Shown: piece after piece, positions 22,876-31,042 of the stretch
Position numbering within the stretch: position 1 is the stretch's first letter
Layout of the letters: every line of letters starts with the position of its first letter
NCBI RefSeq assembly: GCF_000805335.1
Contig: NZ_KN708638.1
Location: 4,604,476-4,654,102, forward strand
DNA from: Streptomyces sp. CT34
GTDB taxonomy: Bacteria > Actinomycetota > Actinomycetes > Streptomycetales > Streptomycetaceae
Direction of reading: 5' to 3'
DNA: 49,627 bases
Position numbers and translations under genes: made by a program
The notes under the pieces: generated by a model
The model's database searches: none
Told to the model about the DNA's origin: nothing
The model's input: only the letters and a program-made list of their open reading frames with translations

Positions 22876-23895
22876 GTGGCGTCTTTGGAGCGCCAGTTCG
22901 CCGTGGGCATCGCTGGGTTGGCCGGCGCAAGCGTTCTGACCGGTGCAGCAATGCGATTCACGGGGAAGCGTGAACGTGCGCGTCGCTACCTGACGCACGA
23001 GAGGCCGGACGGCAGCCTCGTAGAGGTAGACGTCAATATTCCTCCGAATGCCCGGCGCATGGTCCTGCTCGACAACGGACTGGGCACGACCCACGAATAC
23101 TGGGACTGGGTCTGCGAAGCACTTCCCGCGGACATGGGATACGTGCGGTTCAACCGGCCCGGCTACGGGCTCAGCACACCCTCGAAGCGCTACGGCCTGG
23201 AGCGGCATTTCGCGCTGCTGCAGGAACTGCGCGAAACGTACGTCGCCGACCTGCCGCTGGTGCTGGCCGGGCACTCCCTCGGTGGGTACTTCGTCGCCGC
23301 CTACGCGTCGCTCCACCCCGGGGCGAAGGAAGGGGTGACCGGGGTGGTCATGATCGACGCGACGGACGTGGCTCATCTGCGCTCCAGCCGCCGCGCGGAC
23401 ATCGACCGGTGGTCCCGGCAGTCGATGCTCATGGAGCAGGTGTTCGCCGTGGCGGGCCTTTCGGCGCTGCGGCCCGCCCTGAACCAGCACAAGACCTACC
23501 GCCCGGAAATCAACCGGAGTTACACGGCATTCCTGGCGCAGCGGCGTACCTGGGCCCTGGCCTACCGCGACTACCGGGACGCGATGACGTATCCGGAACT
23601 GGCCTCGGTCGACAGTCCGTTGACCGTGATCACCGCGGAGAACAACAAGGGGGACAACGCCGCGCACCAGAAGGTCCAGGCAAAGCTGGCCACCCTCTCG
23701 AAGCGGTCTCGGCAGCGCTGCATCGACGGTTCCGACCACGAGTCGCTGCTCTCCATCCAGCCGCACGCCGCACAGGTGGCGGAAATCATCGCCGACGAAC
23801 CGCCGACCGGGCGGGCCGACGCGGAACGGCGGAAGTCCGCCGGAGCCCGCCCGGCCGTCAAGAGTGCCGCGGATCGCGAGAAGGAGCTGATGTGA
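22876..23895 (+). CDS. membrane-anchored alpha/beta hydrolase (LinH-like candidate)
   Basis: A 339-residue protein with a hydrophobic N-terminal segment (8-25), then an alpha/beta-hydrolase fold: nucleophile Ser134 in LVLAGHSLGGYFVAAY, VVMIDATDVAHL, and His288 in DGSDHESLLS. A basic, Glu-rich tail follows. Linaridin clusters carry dedicated membrane proteins LinH and LinL needed for Thr/Ser dehydration or epimerisation; I infer this is one of them, but the exact letter is uncertain. Its stop overlaps the next start (GTGA), so the pair is coupled. Confidence 0.75.
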   Translation: MASLERQFAVGIAGLAGASVLTGAAMRFTGKRERARRYLTHERPDGSLVEVDVNIPPNARRMVLLDNGLGTTHEYWDWVCEALPADMGYVRFNRPGYGLSTPSKRYGLERHFALLQELRETYVADLPLVLAGHSLGGYFVAAYASLHPGAKEGVTGVVMIDATDVAHLRSSRRADIDRWSRQSMLMEQVFAVAGLSALRPALNQHKTYRPEINRSYTAFLAQRRTWALAYRDYRDAMTYPELASVDSPLTVITAENNKGDNAAHQKVQAKLATLSKRSRQRCIDGSDHESLLSIQPHAAQVAEIIADEPPTGRADAERRKSAGARPAVKSAADREKELM

Positions 23896-24479
23896 CCGTG
23901 CGGGTGAACACGGAGCGCCTGAAAACGGCCGCCGTCACGACGTCCCTCGCCGCCTGGCTCGTCGCGACGGCGGTGGCCCAGATGCCCGAGCAGCGCTTCG
24001 ACAATCTCCTCAAGCGCGGAAAGCTGCGGATACCGACCCCGAACTGGCGTTTCTTCGGGCCGAATCCGGGAGTCAAGGACAACCATCTGCTCTACAGGGA
24101 TGTCACGGACGGCAAGCCCGGTGAGTGGCAGGAAATCCCGATCACCCGCGACCGGGCCTGGTACGCACTGGCCTGGAACGCCCGCAACCGGTCCCCCAAG
24201 GCCCTGTTCGACGCGGTCCAGGACGTCTATGTCCGTTCGGCGGCCTACGGAACGGCGATGGAGCCCGTGGTGCAGTCGTCCGGCTACCAGCTGCTTTCCG
24301 GTTACATCCGGCACCATCTGCCGCACGCCGAAGGCGCCTCGCACAGTCAGTTCCTGGTCATGTACTCGTACCTTGCCGCCCCGGAGGCCCGGCAGATCGA
24401 GCCCATCTTCGTCTCCAGGGAATTCCCGCTGGAAGACGAAGGAGTTGTGCAGCCGGAGCCCTATCCCGTAGCCGCCTAG
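23892..24479 (+). CDS. DUF5819/SdpA-like protein
   Basis: A 195-residue protein with an N-terminal membrane helix (10-30) and an extracytoplasmic-looking domain opening with PTPNWRFFGPNPGVKDNHLL (48-67). The W-x-F-F-x-P-N-P-x-x-x-D pattern is what I associate with DUF5819 and SdpA-family proteins, which occur with HTTM (SdpB-like) membrane proteins and help mature the SDP toxin in Bacillus. An HTTM-like gene lies two genes downstream. It is coupled to the hydrolase gene by a 4-nt overlap. The family call is from memory of motifs only. Confidence 0.65.
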   Translation: MTVRVNTERLKTAAVTTSLAAWLVATAVAQMPEQRFDNLLKRGKLRIPTPNWRFFGPNPGVKDNHLLYRDVTDGKPGEWQEIPITRDRAWYALAWNARNRSPKALFDAVQDVYVRSAAYGTAMEPVVQSSGYQLLSGYIRHHLPHAEGASHSQFLVMYSYLAAPEARQIEPIFVSREFPLEDEGVVQPEPYPVAA

Positions 24480-24604
24480 CGGGCTTTGTGACCCTCTCGG
24501 CCGGAAGCCGCGAACTCACTCGGAATGACTCCAGGCCGCGTGAGTCCGTGCCCTCCCGCCGAATGGCTGGAGAGTTTGCTCAAACGACAGAAAGAGGACA
24601 GCAA

Positions 24605-24802
24605 ATGTCTGTGCTGGCTGAGTTCGCCAACACCGAGCTGGTCGACGTCGAGCCGGGCCGTCTCGGCTCCGAGGCGACCCCGACCATGATCACCCCGCTG
24701 GCCACCCTGGCCACCCCGGAGGCCACCCCGGTCGGCTTCGCGGCCACCTCGGCGACCGCCGCTGCGGTCAACATGATCACGCATGACGTCACTCGCCACT
24801 GA
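24605..24802 (+). CDS. linA: linaridin precursor peptide
   Basis: A 65-residue Cys-free peptide. Leader residues 6-18 (EFANTELVDVEPG) match the cypemycin precursor pattern D-F-A-N-T-x-L...P-G, and TPTM-ITP (25-31) matches its TPAM-ATP, where cypemycin is cut after Met. By that analogy the core starts at Ile29 and has 37 residues with eight Thr and one Ser, potential dehydrobutyrine and dehydroalanine sites, in repeated A-T/T-P units. No C-terminal Cys means no aminovinyl-cysteine ring, fitting the legonaridin-like type. AAAGAGGA precedes the ATG, and a very strong hairpin follows the stop. Confidence 0.85.
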   Translation: MSVLAEFANTELVDVEPGRLGSEATPTMITPLATLATPEATPVGFAATSATAAAVNMITHDVTRH

Positions 24803-24810
24803 TCGATGAG

Positions 24811-24853
24811 GGCGGGGGCACGGTACGTGTATCGGGCGTACCGTGCCCCCGCC
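24811..24853 (+). terminator. strong terminator or attenuator after the precursor gene
   Basis: A perfect 17-bp stem, GGCGGGGGCACGGTACG (24811-24827) with its complement at 24837-24853, closes a 9-nt loop 9 nt after the stop codon. It would favour abundant precursor mRNA over the downstream membrane protein. Confidence 0.85.
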
Positions 24854-24900
24854 TTCTGATACCCACCGAAACCATATCCACTCACAGGGGGCACTCATCC

Positions 24901-25755
24901 ATGTTTCTCAAAGCTCCGCCCGAGGTCACGGCACGCCGAGTGGCCTCCCTGGGGACGCTGGTCTCCGCTCTGGAAATGCTGAGCCAGCACCGTAAGCTCG
25001 CCGACGGCGAATTGCTGAGTGCCCAACTGGAGAGCACACGTCCCGAATTCGCCAAGCGGTTTCCCCGACTGACCCGTGCCCTCAGCTCCAAGAAAGCGGG
25101 GGTCGCCCTCTACGGAATTCAGGCGGGAGCCTCCGCCGCCACGATGATCTGGGCGCACAAGCGCGGAGTACGCGCGGCGGGCAGTGCCGTGCTGGCGGTG
25201 ACGGGCGCGGCATCACGCCTGCGCACCCCCTTCGGTGGAGACGGCGCCGACCAGCTCCAGCAGGTCATCAACGTCGTCCTCGCCTCGACCGGCACCTTCA
25301 AGGACGGCGACAAGGGCCGCGACGTGGCCATGCGCGCGCTGGCCCTGGAGACGACCATCTCCTACGTCGCATCCGGTGTCGTCAAGCTCGTCTCCCCGGT
25401 GTGGCTCAGCGGAGAGGCGTTCAGCGGCGTCATCCGCACGCACAACTACGGGGACCCGAACATCTACAAGCTCGTCCACAAGTACCCGATGCTGGGCAAG
25501 CTCATCACCTGGACGACGGTCGCCGCGGAGGTCGGCTTCCCGCTGGTCTTCGTCCTGCCGAAGCCGGCGGCCAAGGCGTACCTCGGCTCGATGACGCTGT
25601 TCCACCTGGGAATCGGTCAGTTCATGGGGCTCAACCGCTTCGTGCTGGCCTTCGCCGCCACGCACCCGGCGCTCCTCTATGTCTTCGACCAGAGCGGCAG
25701 GCGCCCGGCGGTGGCCGGCAACGCAGTGGCAGCCCTCGCGCCCGCCGCCGCGTAG
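24901..25755 (+). CDS. HTTM-like (VKGC/SdpB-related) membrane protein, LinL-like candidate
   Basis: A 284-residue integral membrane protein. After a soluble N-terminal stretch (1-60) come several helices with HTTM-type landmarks: LETTISYVASGVVKLVSPVW, LITWTTVAAEVGFPLVFVLP, LFHLGIGQFMGLNRFVLAFA. HTTM proteins share the fold of vitamin-K-dependent gamma-carboxylase and include SdpB. As the last cluster gene, behind the attenuator, it probably acts on the peptide at the membrane or gives immunity. Which linaridin role it fills is inferred; a divergent DoxX-type protein is the alternative. Confidence 0.7.
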   Translation: MFLKAPPEVTARRVASLGTLVSALEMLSQHRKLADGELLSAQLESTRPEFAKRFPRLTRALSSKKAGVALYGIQAGASAATMIWAHKRGVRAAGSAVLAVTGAASRLRTPFGGDGADQLQQVINVVLASTGTFKDGDKGRDVAMRALALETTISYVASGVVKLVSPVWLSGEAFSGVIRTHNYGDPNIYKLVHKYPMLGKLITWTTVAAEVGFPLVFVLPKPAAKAYLGSMTLFHLGIGQFMGLNRFVLAFAATHPALLYVFDQSGRRPAVAGNAVAALAPAAA

Positions 25756-25823
25756 CACCGCCGCGCTCCGCGGCCGGGACGTCCGGCCCCTGACGCCCGC
25801 CCCGCGGACCCACGACACGAACG

Positions 25824-25854
25824 ACGGGCGGCACCCCGACTGGGTGCCGCCCGT
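25824..25854. terminator. bidirectional terminator at the right edge of the island
   Basis: ACGGGCGGCACCC pairs perfectly (13 bp) with GGGTGCCGCCCGT around a 5-nt loop, between the HTTM gene and the convergent ppa gene. Confidence 0.85.
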
Positions 25855-25935
25855 TCGCGTACGAAAATCAGAGCGCGCCCGCGGGCGTGCGGGGCCCCGG
25901 AGAACCCCGCACGGCGCCGCGTCCGACCCGCCAGG

Positions 25936-26430
25936 TCAGTGCGCGCCGCCCTGCGCCTCAAGGCGCTTGTAGGACGCCTCGATCTCGGCCTCGGCCTCCG
26001 CGCGGCCGACCCAGTTGGCACCCTCCACGGACTTGCCGGGCTCCAGGTCCTTGTAGACCTCGAAGAAGTGCTGGATCTCCAGGCGGTCGAACTCCGAGAC
26101 GTGGTGGATGTCGCGGAGGTGCTCCACGCGCGGGTCGGAGGCGGGCACGCACAGCAGCTTGTCGTCGCCGCCGGCCTCGTCCGTCATCCGGAACATGCCG
26201 ATGGCGCGGCACTTGATGAGGCAGCCGGGGAAGGTCGGCTCGTCAAGGATGACCAGGGCGTCCAGCGGGTCGCCGTCCTCGCCCAGGGTGTTCTCGACGA
26301 AGCCGTAGTCGGCCGGGTAGCTGGTCGAGGTGAAGAGTCGACGGTCCAGGCGGATCCGACCGGTCTCGTGGTCCACCTCGTACTTGTTCCGCGAACCCTT
26401 CGGGATCTCGATGGTGACGTCGAACTCCAC
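25936..26430 (-). CDS. ppa: inorganic pyrophosphatase
   Basis: A 164-residue family I soluble pyrophosphatase, hydrolysing PPi to phosphate and pulling biosynthetic reactions forward. Signatures: EFDVTIEIPKGSRNKYEVD, the catalytic GEDGDPLDALVI, and VEHLRDIHHVSEFDRLEIQ. The start is GTG 26430 (VEFDVTIEIPKG): GGAGGAG lies 6 nt upstream and would itself be coding if the ATG at 26445 or 26454 were used. It is convergent with the peptide cluster and divergent from dacB. Confidence 0.95.
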   Translation of the reverse strand: MEFDVTIEIPKGSRNKYEVDHETGRIRLDRRLFTSTSYPADYGFVENTLGEDGDPLDALVILDEPTFPGCLIKCRAIGMFRMTDEAGGDDKLLCVPASDPRVEHLRDIHHVSEFDRLEIQHFFEVYKDLEPGKSVEGANWVGRAEAEAEIEASYKRLEAQGGAH

Positions 26431-26516
26431 GGGTGGCTCCTCCATGATCAACACATACGTCTGGTGATTAAGTGTCCCCCACGCAGGTGTGTGGTGGCGA
26501 AAGGGGCTGGTCCGAA

Positions 26517-28106
26517 GTGCCCGAGACCCGAAATTGGCAGGTCAGATGGCAGTCGGCGCAGCGCTCCGCGCGGGTGGCGGCGCGCCGGGCACAGCGTTCC
26601 GCCCACGCTGCGTACGCGGCGTCGGACGCCGCCCGGCAGGCATGGCGGGCCGTACCGCGGCACACCCGGCAGACCTGGCGGCTGACGGCGCTGTCCGCCG
26701 CTACCGGACTGGCGGTCGCGGTCGCTGCGGTGGCGGCGGCCGGGCCGTGGGACTCCGGTCAGCGTACGGCCGAGCGGGCCGCCGCGGCCGGCGTACCGGA
26801 GACAGGTGGCGAGCATCACGATGACGGCCGGGCGCCCCGTCCGGCGCCGAGCGCACCGCCGGTGCTCGCGGCGCTCAGCGGGCCCGCGCACGGCGCCGTG
26901 GGGCCCGGCACGGCACCCGTACCGACCTACGGGGGACTGGCCGACGCGCTCGCACCGCTGCTGTCGGATCCGGCGCTCGGCCCGCTGCGCACCGCGTCCG
27001 TCCTCGACGTCGCGTCCGGCCGGCAGGTGTTCGGCGCCCAACAGGACGCGGCAGCCACCCCCGCCTCCACGGTGAAGCTCGCCACCGCCGTCGCCGCGCT
27101 GTCCAAACTCGGCGCCGACCACCGCATCGACACGTCCGTCGTCATGGGCGGCAGGGGCCGGATCGTCCTGGTCGGCGGCGGCGATCCGACCCTCACCGCC
27201 CAGGCGCCCGCACCGGGCGGCGGGGAGCAGCCCGCCAGCCTGCGCACCCTCGCCGACGACACGGCCCGGGTCCTCAAGCGGCGCGGGCTCACCAAGGTCG
27301 GCCTCGGCTACGACACCTCCGCCTACACGGGACCCGCCGAGCACCCCATCGGCCCCAACGAGAACCTCGCCCCGGTCACCGCCCTGATGACCGACGAGGC
27401 CCGCCTCGACGGCAGCGACCACGGCCCCGCACCGCGCGCCACCGACCCGGCGGGCGACGCGGCCGGCGCCTTCGCGGGGCTGCTCCGGCAGCGCGGTATC
27501 ACCGTCGACGGCGACCCCGGCCAGGCCGCCGCCCCGCAGCGGCCCGACCGGATCGCCGTCGTCCACTCCCTCCCGCTCTCCGCCCTCGTGGAGCGGATGC
27601 TGACCAACAGCGACAACGACATCGCCGAGGCGCTGGCCCGCCAGACCGCCCGCGCGTCCGGGCGGCCCGCCGACTTCGCCGGCGCCGCCAGGGCAGAGCG
27701 CGACGCCCTGGCCGCCCAGCATCTCCCGCTGGCCGGCGCCGTCTTCGAGGACGGCAGCGGCCTGGACCGCGACGACAAGGTCTCCGCGAACCTGCTCTCG
27801 CACCTCCTGCTGGCCGCCGCCGACCCCGGCAGGCCGGACCTGCGCCCGGTCGTCACCGGCCTCCCGGTGGCGGCGTTCACCGGCACCCTGACCGGGCGCT
27901 ACGTGGGCGACACCGCGGGCGCCGGCGCCGTACGGGCCAAGACCGGCACCCTCACCGGCGTCAACACCCTGGCCGGCACCGTCGTCGACGCCGACGGCCG
28001 CCTCCTCGCCTTCGCCTTCATGACCACCGGCACCACCGACGCCCAGGCCGCCCAGCAGGCCCTGGACCGCATGGCCTCCACACTCGCCAACTGCGGCTGC
28101 CGCTGA
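26517..28106 (+). CDS. dacB: D-alanyl-D-alanine carboxypeptidase/endopeptidase (PBP4, DacB)
   Basis: A roughly 529-residue class C-type penicillin-binding protein. A basic cytosolic N-terminus leads to a membrane anchor (TALSAATGLAVAVAAVAAAG), a Pro/Ala-rich linker, then the S13 peptidase domain: SxxK in TPASTVKLATAVAAL, SxN in LTNSDNDIAEALARQ, and KTG in RAKTGTLTGVNTLAGT. It trims peptidoglycan stem peptides outside the membrane. GTG 26517 (preceded by AAAGGGG) is chosen over GTG 26472. The gene is divergent from ppa. Confidence 0.9.
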   Translation: MPETRNWQVRWQSAQRSARVAARRAQRSAHAAYAASDAARQAWRAVPRHTRQTWRLTALSAATGLAVAVAAVAAAGPWDSGQRTAERAAAAGVPETGGEHHDDGRAPRPAPSAPPVLAALSGPAHGAVGPGTAPVPTYGGLADALAPLLSDPALGPLRTASVLDVASGRQVFGAQQDAAATPASTVKLATAVAALSKLGADHRIDTSVVMGGRGRIVLVGGGDPTLTAQAPAPGGGEQPASLRTLADDTARVLKRRGLTKVGLGYDTSAYTGPAEHPIGPNENLAPVTALMTDEARLDGSDHGPAPRATDPAGDAAGAFAGLLRQRGITVDGDPGQAAAPQRPDRIAVVHSLPLSALVERMLTNSDNDIAEALARQTARASGRPADFAGAARAERDALAAQHLPLAGAVFEDGSGLDRDDKVSANLLSHLLLAAADPGRPDLRPVVTGLPVAAFTGTLTGRYVGDTAGAGAVRAKTGTLTGVNTLAGTVVDADGRLLAFAFMTTGTTDAQAAQQALDRMASTLANCGCR

Positions 28107-28109
28107 CCC

Positions 28110-28535
28110 CTTCGCCCCACCCCCACGGGAGGCCCCCACGGGAGGTGACGGGCCCGACCCACCCCCACGGGAGGGAACGGGCCTTCTCCCCACCCCCACG
28201 GACGGGAGGTGACGGGCCTTATCCCCACCACCCACGGGGGCACGGGCCTCTTCTCCCGCCACTCACGGGAGGGGACGCCCCGGAGGCCCGTCACCGCACC
28301 CCGACGGCCCCGCGCAGCGGACAAACACCCCCACGGCGGGAAAGCCGCCAACGCCCCGAGGCAAAGCGCACCCCCACGGCGGCCACCCCCGCGGGGCGCA
28401 GCCCACCGCACCCCGCGTCGGGAAAGCCGCCACCGCCGGGCGCAAGCCCACCGCACCCCCGCGGCGGGAGAGCCGACAACGTGGGGGCGCAAGCCCACCG
28501 CACCCCCACGGCGGGAAAGCCGACAACGTGCGCAG
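28110..28535. repeat. non-coding repeat tract of CCCCCACGG-type units
   Basis: The roughly 495-bp gap between dacB and the metalloprotease gene is almost all repeats. The left half has CCCACGGGAGG units every 20-30 bp; the right half has longer units (starts near 28396, 28440 and 28487, period 44-47 bp) of the form GCGCAAGCCCACCGCACCCC followed by CRCGGCGGGARAGCCGACAA. No coding potential is supported. Confidence 0.75.
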
Positions 28536-28601
28536 CAGGCCAAGCGCAGCGGACGGGCGGATCGGCTACCAGCAACCGCACCACCCCCGTACGGTGAAGT
28601 C

Positions 28602-29750
28602 ATGACGAGCATCGGTGGTGCGGAGATGGTCGACTGGAATCTCGCGGTTACGACCGCGACCCGATTCGTCCGGCCCGGTCCGGAGGTGAGCCGGGACGAG
28701 GCCCGGGAGATCGTCGCGGAGTTGCGGAGGCATGCCAAGTCCTCCGAGGAGCACGTCCGGGCGTTCACCCGGATGGCGCAGCCGGGTGCGGAGGGCCCGG
28801 CGGTGCCGCCTGACACGCCGGTGCTGGTCGTGGACCGGCCCGGCTGGATCCGGGCCAATGTGGCCGGCTTCCGGGCCGTTCTGAAGCCCCTGCTGGCCAA
28901 GATGGAGGACCGGCGCTCGAACGTGCCCGGTGGCGCGGTGCTCGGCGCGGTCGGCGGCAAGGTGACCGGCGTGGAGCTGGGGATGCTGCTGTCGTTCCTG
29001 GCGTCGCGGGTCCTGGGCCAGTACGAGACGTTCGCGCCGCCGTCGCGCGATCTGCCGGCCGCGGCGCAGGGCGGCCGGTTGCTGCTCGTGGCGCCGAACA
29101 TCGTCCACGTGGAGCGCGAGCTGGACGTCGCGCCGCACGACTTCCGGCTGTGGGTGTGCCTCCATGAGGAGACCCACCGGACCCAGTTCACCGCCGTGCC
29201 CTGGCTGCGGGACCACATCGAGGGCGAGATCCAGTCGTTCCTGGCGGAGACCGACATCGACCCGGGGACGCTGCTGGAGCGGCTGCGGGAGGCGGCCCAG
29301 TCGCTGGCCGGCGCCAAGCCGGAGGGCGAGGAGGGCGACGACGGCACCCGGTCCATCGTCGATCTCGTGCAGACGCCCGCCCAGCGGGAGATCCTCGGGC
29401 GGTTGACGGCGGTGATGTCGCTGCTGGAGGGGCACGCCGACTTCGTCATGGACGGGGTGGGTCCCGAGGTGGTGCCGTCGGTCACCGAGATCCGGGAGAA
29501 GTTCCAGCAGCGCCGGGCCAGCGGCGCGGGCCGGCTGGACCTGGCGCTGCGCAAGCTGCTGGGGCTGGATGCGAAGCTGCGGCAGTACCGTGACGGGGAG
29601 CGGTTCGTTCGGTCCGTCGTCAAGGAGGTCGGCATGGACGGCTTCAACCGGGTCTGGACGTCGCCCAACACCCTCCCCACGAAACAGGAGATCGCCAAAC
29701 CGGCGGACTGGGTCGCGCGGGTGCATCGGAAGGCCGACGGGGCACCGTAA
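28602..29750 (+). CDS. zinc-dependent metalloprotease (DUF2342 family)
   Basis: A 382-residue protein of the actinobacterial DUF2342 family, sometimes labelled F420-biosynthesis-associated. The zincin motif HEETH is at 188-192 in LWVCLHEETHRTQF, with EGHADFVMDGVG supplying the likely third ligand. Other landmarks are VDWNLAVTTATRFVRPGP at the start and VPGGAVLGAVGGKVTGVELG. No signal peptide, so cytosolic. The start is the ATG after the repeat tract; longer frames through the repeats are not credible. Its conserved place before tilS and hpt fits streptomycetes. Confidence 0.88.
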   Translation: MTSIGGAEMVDWNLAVTTATRFVRPGPEVSRDEAREIVAELRRHAKSSEEHVRAFTRMAQPGAEGPAVPPDTPVLVVDRPGWIRANVAGFRAVLKPLLAKMEDRRSNVPGGAVLGAVGGKVTGVELGMLLSFLASRVLGQYETFAPPSRDLPAAAQGGRLLLVAPNIVHVERELDVAPHDFRLWVCLHEETHRTQFTAVPWLRDHIEGEIQSFLAETDIDPGTLLERLREAAQSLAGAKPEGEEGDDGTRSIVDLVQTPAQREILGRLTAVMSLLEGHADFVMDGVGPEVVPSVTEIREKFQQRRASGAGRLDLALRKLLGLDAKLRQYRDGERFVRSVVKEVGMDGFNRVWTSPNTLPTKQEIAKPADWVARVHRKADGAP

Positions 29751-29751
29751 G

Positions 29752-29780
29752 CGCACGGCGTGAGCTGGGCACGCCGTGCG
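29752..29780 (+). terminator. terminator after the metalloprotease gene
   Basis: CGCACGGCGTG pairs perfectly (11 bp) with CACGCCGTGCG around a 7-nt loop, 2 bp after the stop codon. Confidence 0.75.
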
Positions 29781-29945
29781 GCAGTAGCGCGCCCCTCCAA
29801 TCACCCGTCTGAGGGACCGTGACCGGTGGATAGGCGTGCAATGCTCGGGGAACTGCTCGTCTCTGTCACCATCTAGGCACTCTGTGTGACGAAGTGCCGT
29901 CCACGTCCCGAGGCTCGTCCCCCAGCTGAATGATTGGAAACGGAC

Positions 29946-30953
29946 ATGGGTCCCCATCCAGCGGTCGCCGCGATACGCCTGGCGGTCCGCCGCGTACTCC
30001 ACGACGTACTCAACCACCACTGCGCGCAGGAGCGGCACGAGGCCCCGCTCGTGCTCGTCGCCTGCTCCGGCGGCGCCGATTCCATGGCGCTCGCCTCCGC
30101 CCTCGCCTTCGAAGCCCCCAAGCTGGGGGTCCGCGCCGGGGGCGTGACCATCGACCACGGCCTCCAGGAGGGTTCCGACCTCCGCGCCGCCGAGGTCGCC
30201 GTACGGCTGCGGGCGCTGCGGCTCGACCCCGTCGACGTCGTCAGCATCCACGTAGGGCGCGCGGGCGGCCCGGAAGCCGCCGCCCGGGACGCCCGCTACG
30301 CCGCCCTGGACGCCGCCGCCGACCGCCACGGCGCCAGCGCGATCCTCCTCGGCCACACCCGCGACGACCAGGCGGAGACCGTGCTCCTCGGTCTCGCCCG
30401 CGGGTCCGGCATCCGCTCGCTGTCCGGAATGGCCGCGACCACCGGGACGGACGGCCGCTACCGCCGCCCCTTCCTGGACCTCGACCGACAGACCGCCCGC
30501 AAGGCGTGCCTCATCCAGGCGCTGCCCGTCTGGGACGACCCCCACAACACCGACCCCGCCTACACCCGCTCCCGACTGCGGCACGAGGGGCTGCCCGCCC
30601 TGGAGAAGTGCCTCGGCAAGGGCGTCGTCGAGGCACTGGCGCGCACCGCCCAGCTCTCTCGGGACGACGCCGACGCGCTGGACGCCTGGGCCGCCGAGGC
30701 CGAGGGCGCGGTGCTGGACGATGCCGGCACCCTGGATGTCGCCGCCCTCTTCGCGCTGCCGCCCGCGGTACGCCGCCGGGTGCTGCGCCGGGCCGTCATC
30801 GGAGCCGGCTCACCTGCCGGTTCGCTCTTCGCCCGGCACATCGAAGAAGTGGACCGGTTGATCACCGCTTGGCGCGGGCAGGGCGCCATCAACCTCCCCG
30901 GGCGCGTGGGTGTGCGACGGCAGGGTGGCAGACTGGTCATTCGGCAGGGCTGA
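29946..30953 (+). CDS. tilS: tRNA(Ile)-lysidine synthase
   Basis: A 335-residue N-type ATP pyrophosphatase that converts cytidine 34 of the AUA-reading tRNA(Ile) to lysidine, switching its codon and amino acid identity. The PP-loop SGGADS is at 41-46 in LVACSGGADSMALASAL, with ILLGHTRDDQAETVLLGL and RSLSGM following. The C-terminal part is shorter than in E. coli, as usual in actinobacteria. ATG 29946 is chosen over a TTG at 29934. It precedes hpt and ftsH, the usual order. Confidence 0.92.
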   Translation: MGPHPAVAAIRLAVRRVLHDVLNHHCAQERHEAPLVLVACSGGADSMALASALAFEAPKLGVRAGGVTIDHGLQEGSDLRAAEVAVRLRALRLDPVDVVSIHVGRAGGPEAAARDARYAALDAAADRHGASAILLGHTRDDQAETVLLGLARGSGIRSLSGMAATTGTDGRYRRPFLDLDRQTARKACLIQALPVWDDPHNTDPAYTRSRLRHEGLPALEKCLGKGVVEALARTAQLSRDDADALDAWAAEAEGAVLDDAGTLDVAALFALPPAVRRRVLRRAVIGAGSPAGSLFARHIEEVDRLITAWRGQGAINLPGRVGVRRQGGRLVIRQG

Positions 30954-31042
30954 GCCGCAGAAGACCGCCCTGCTCCGTGATCTTGCGACCGGGTCCCGCT
31001 TCGTGAGGTTCACGGCTGATCTGCACACCGAAGCGAGCGAGA

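Noticed and set aside
17285..25755. Lanthipeptide, lasso peptide or thiopeptide cluster
   Set aside because: There is no lanthionine synthetase, asparagine-synthetase-like cyclase, B1/B2 pair, YcaO or radical SAM gene, and neither peptide has a cysteine.
26430..26454. Upstream ATG starts for inorganic pyrophosphatase
   Set aside because: They would make the GGAGGAG ribosome-binding site part of the coding region; the GTG at 26430 gives the normal family N-terminus.
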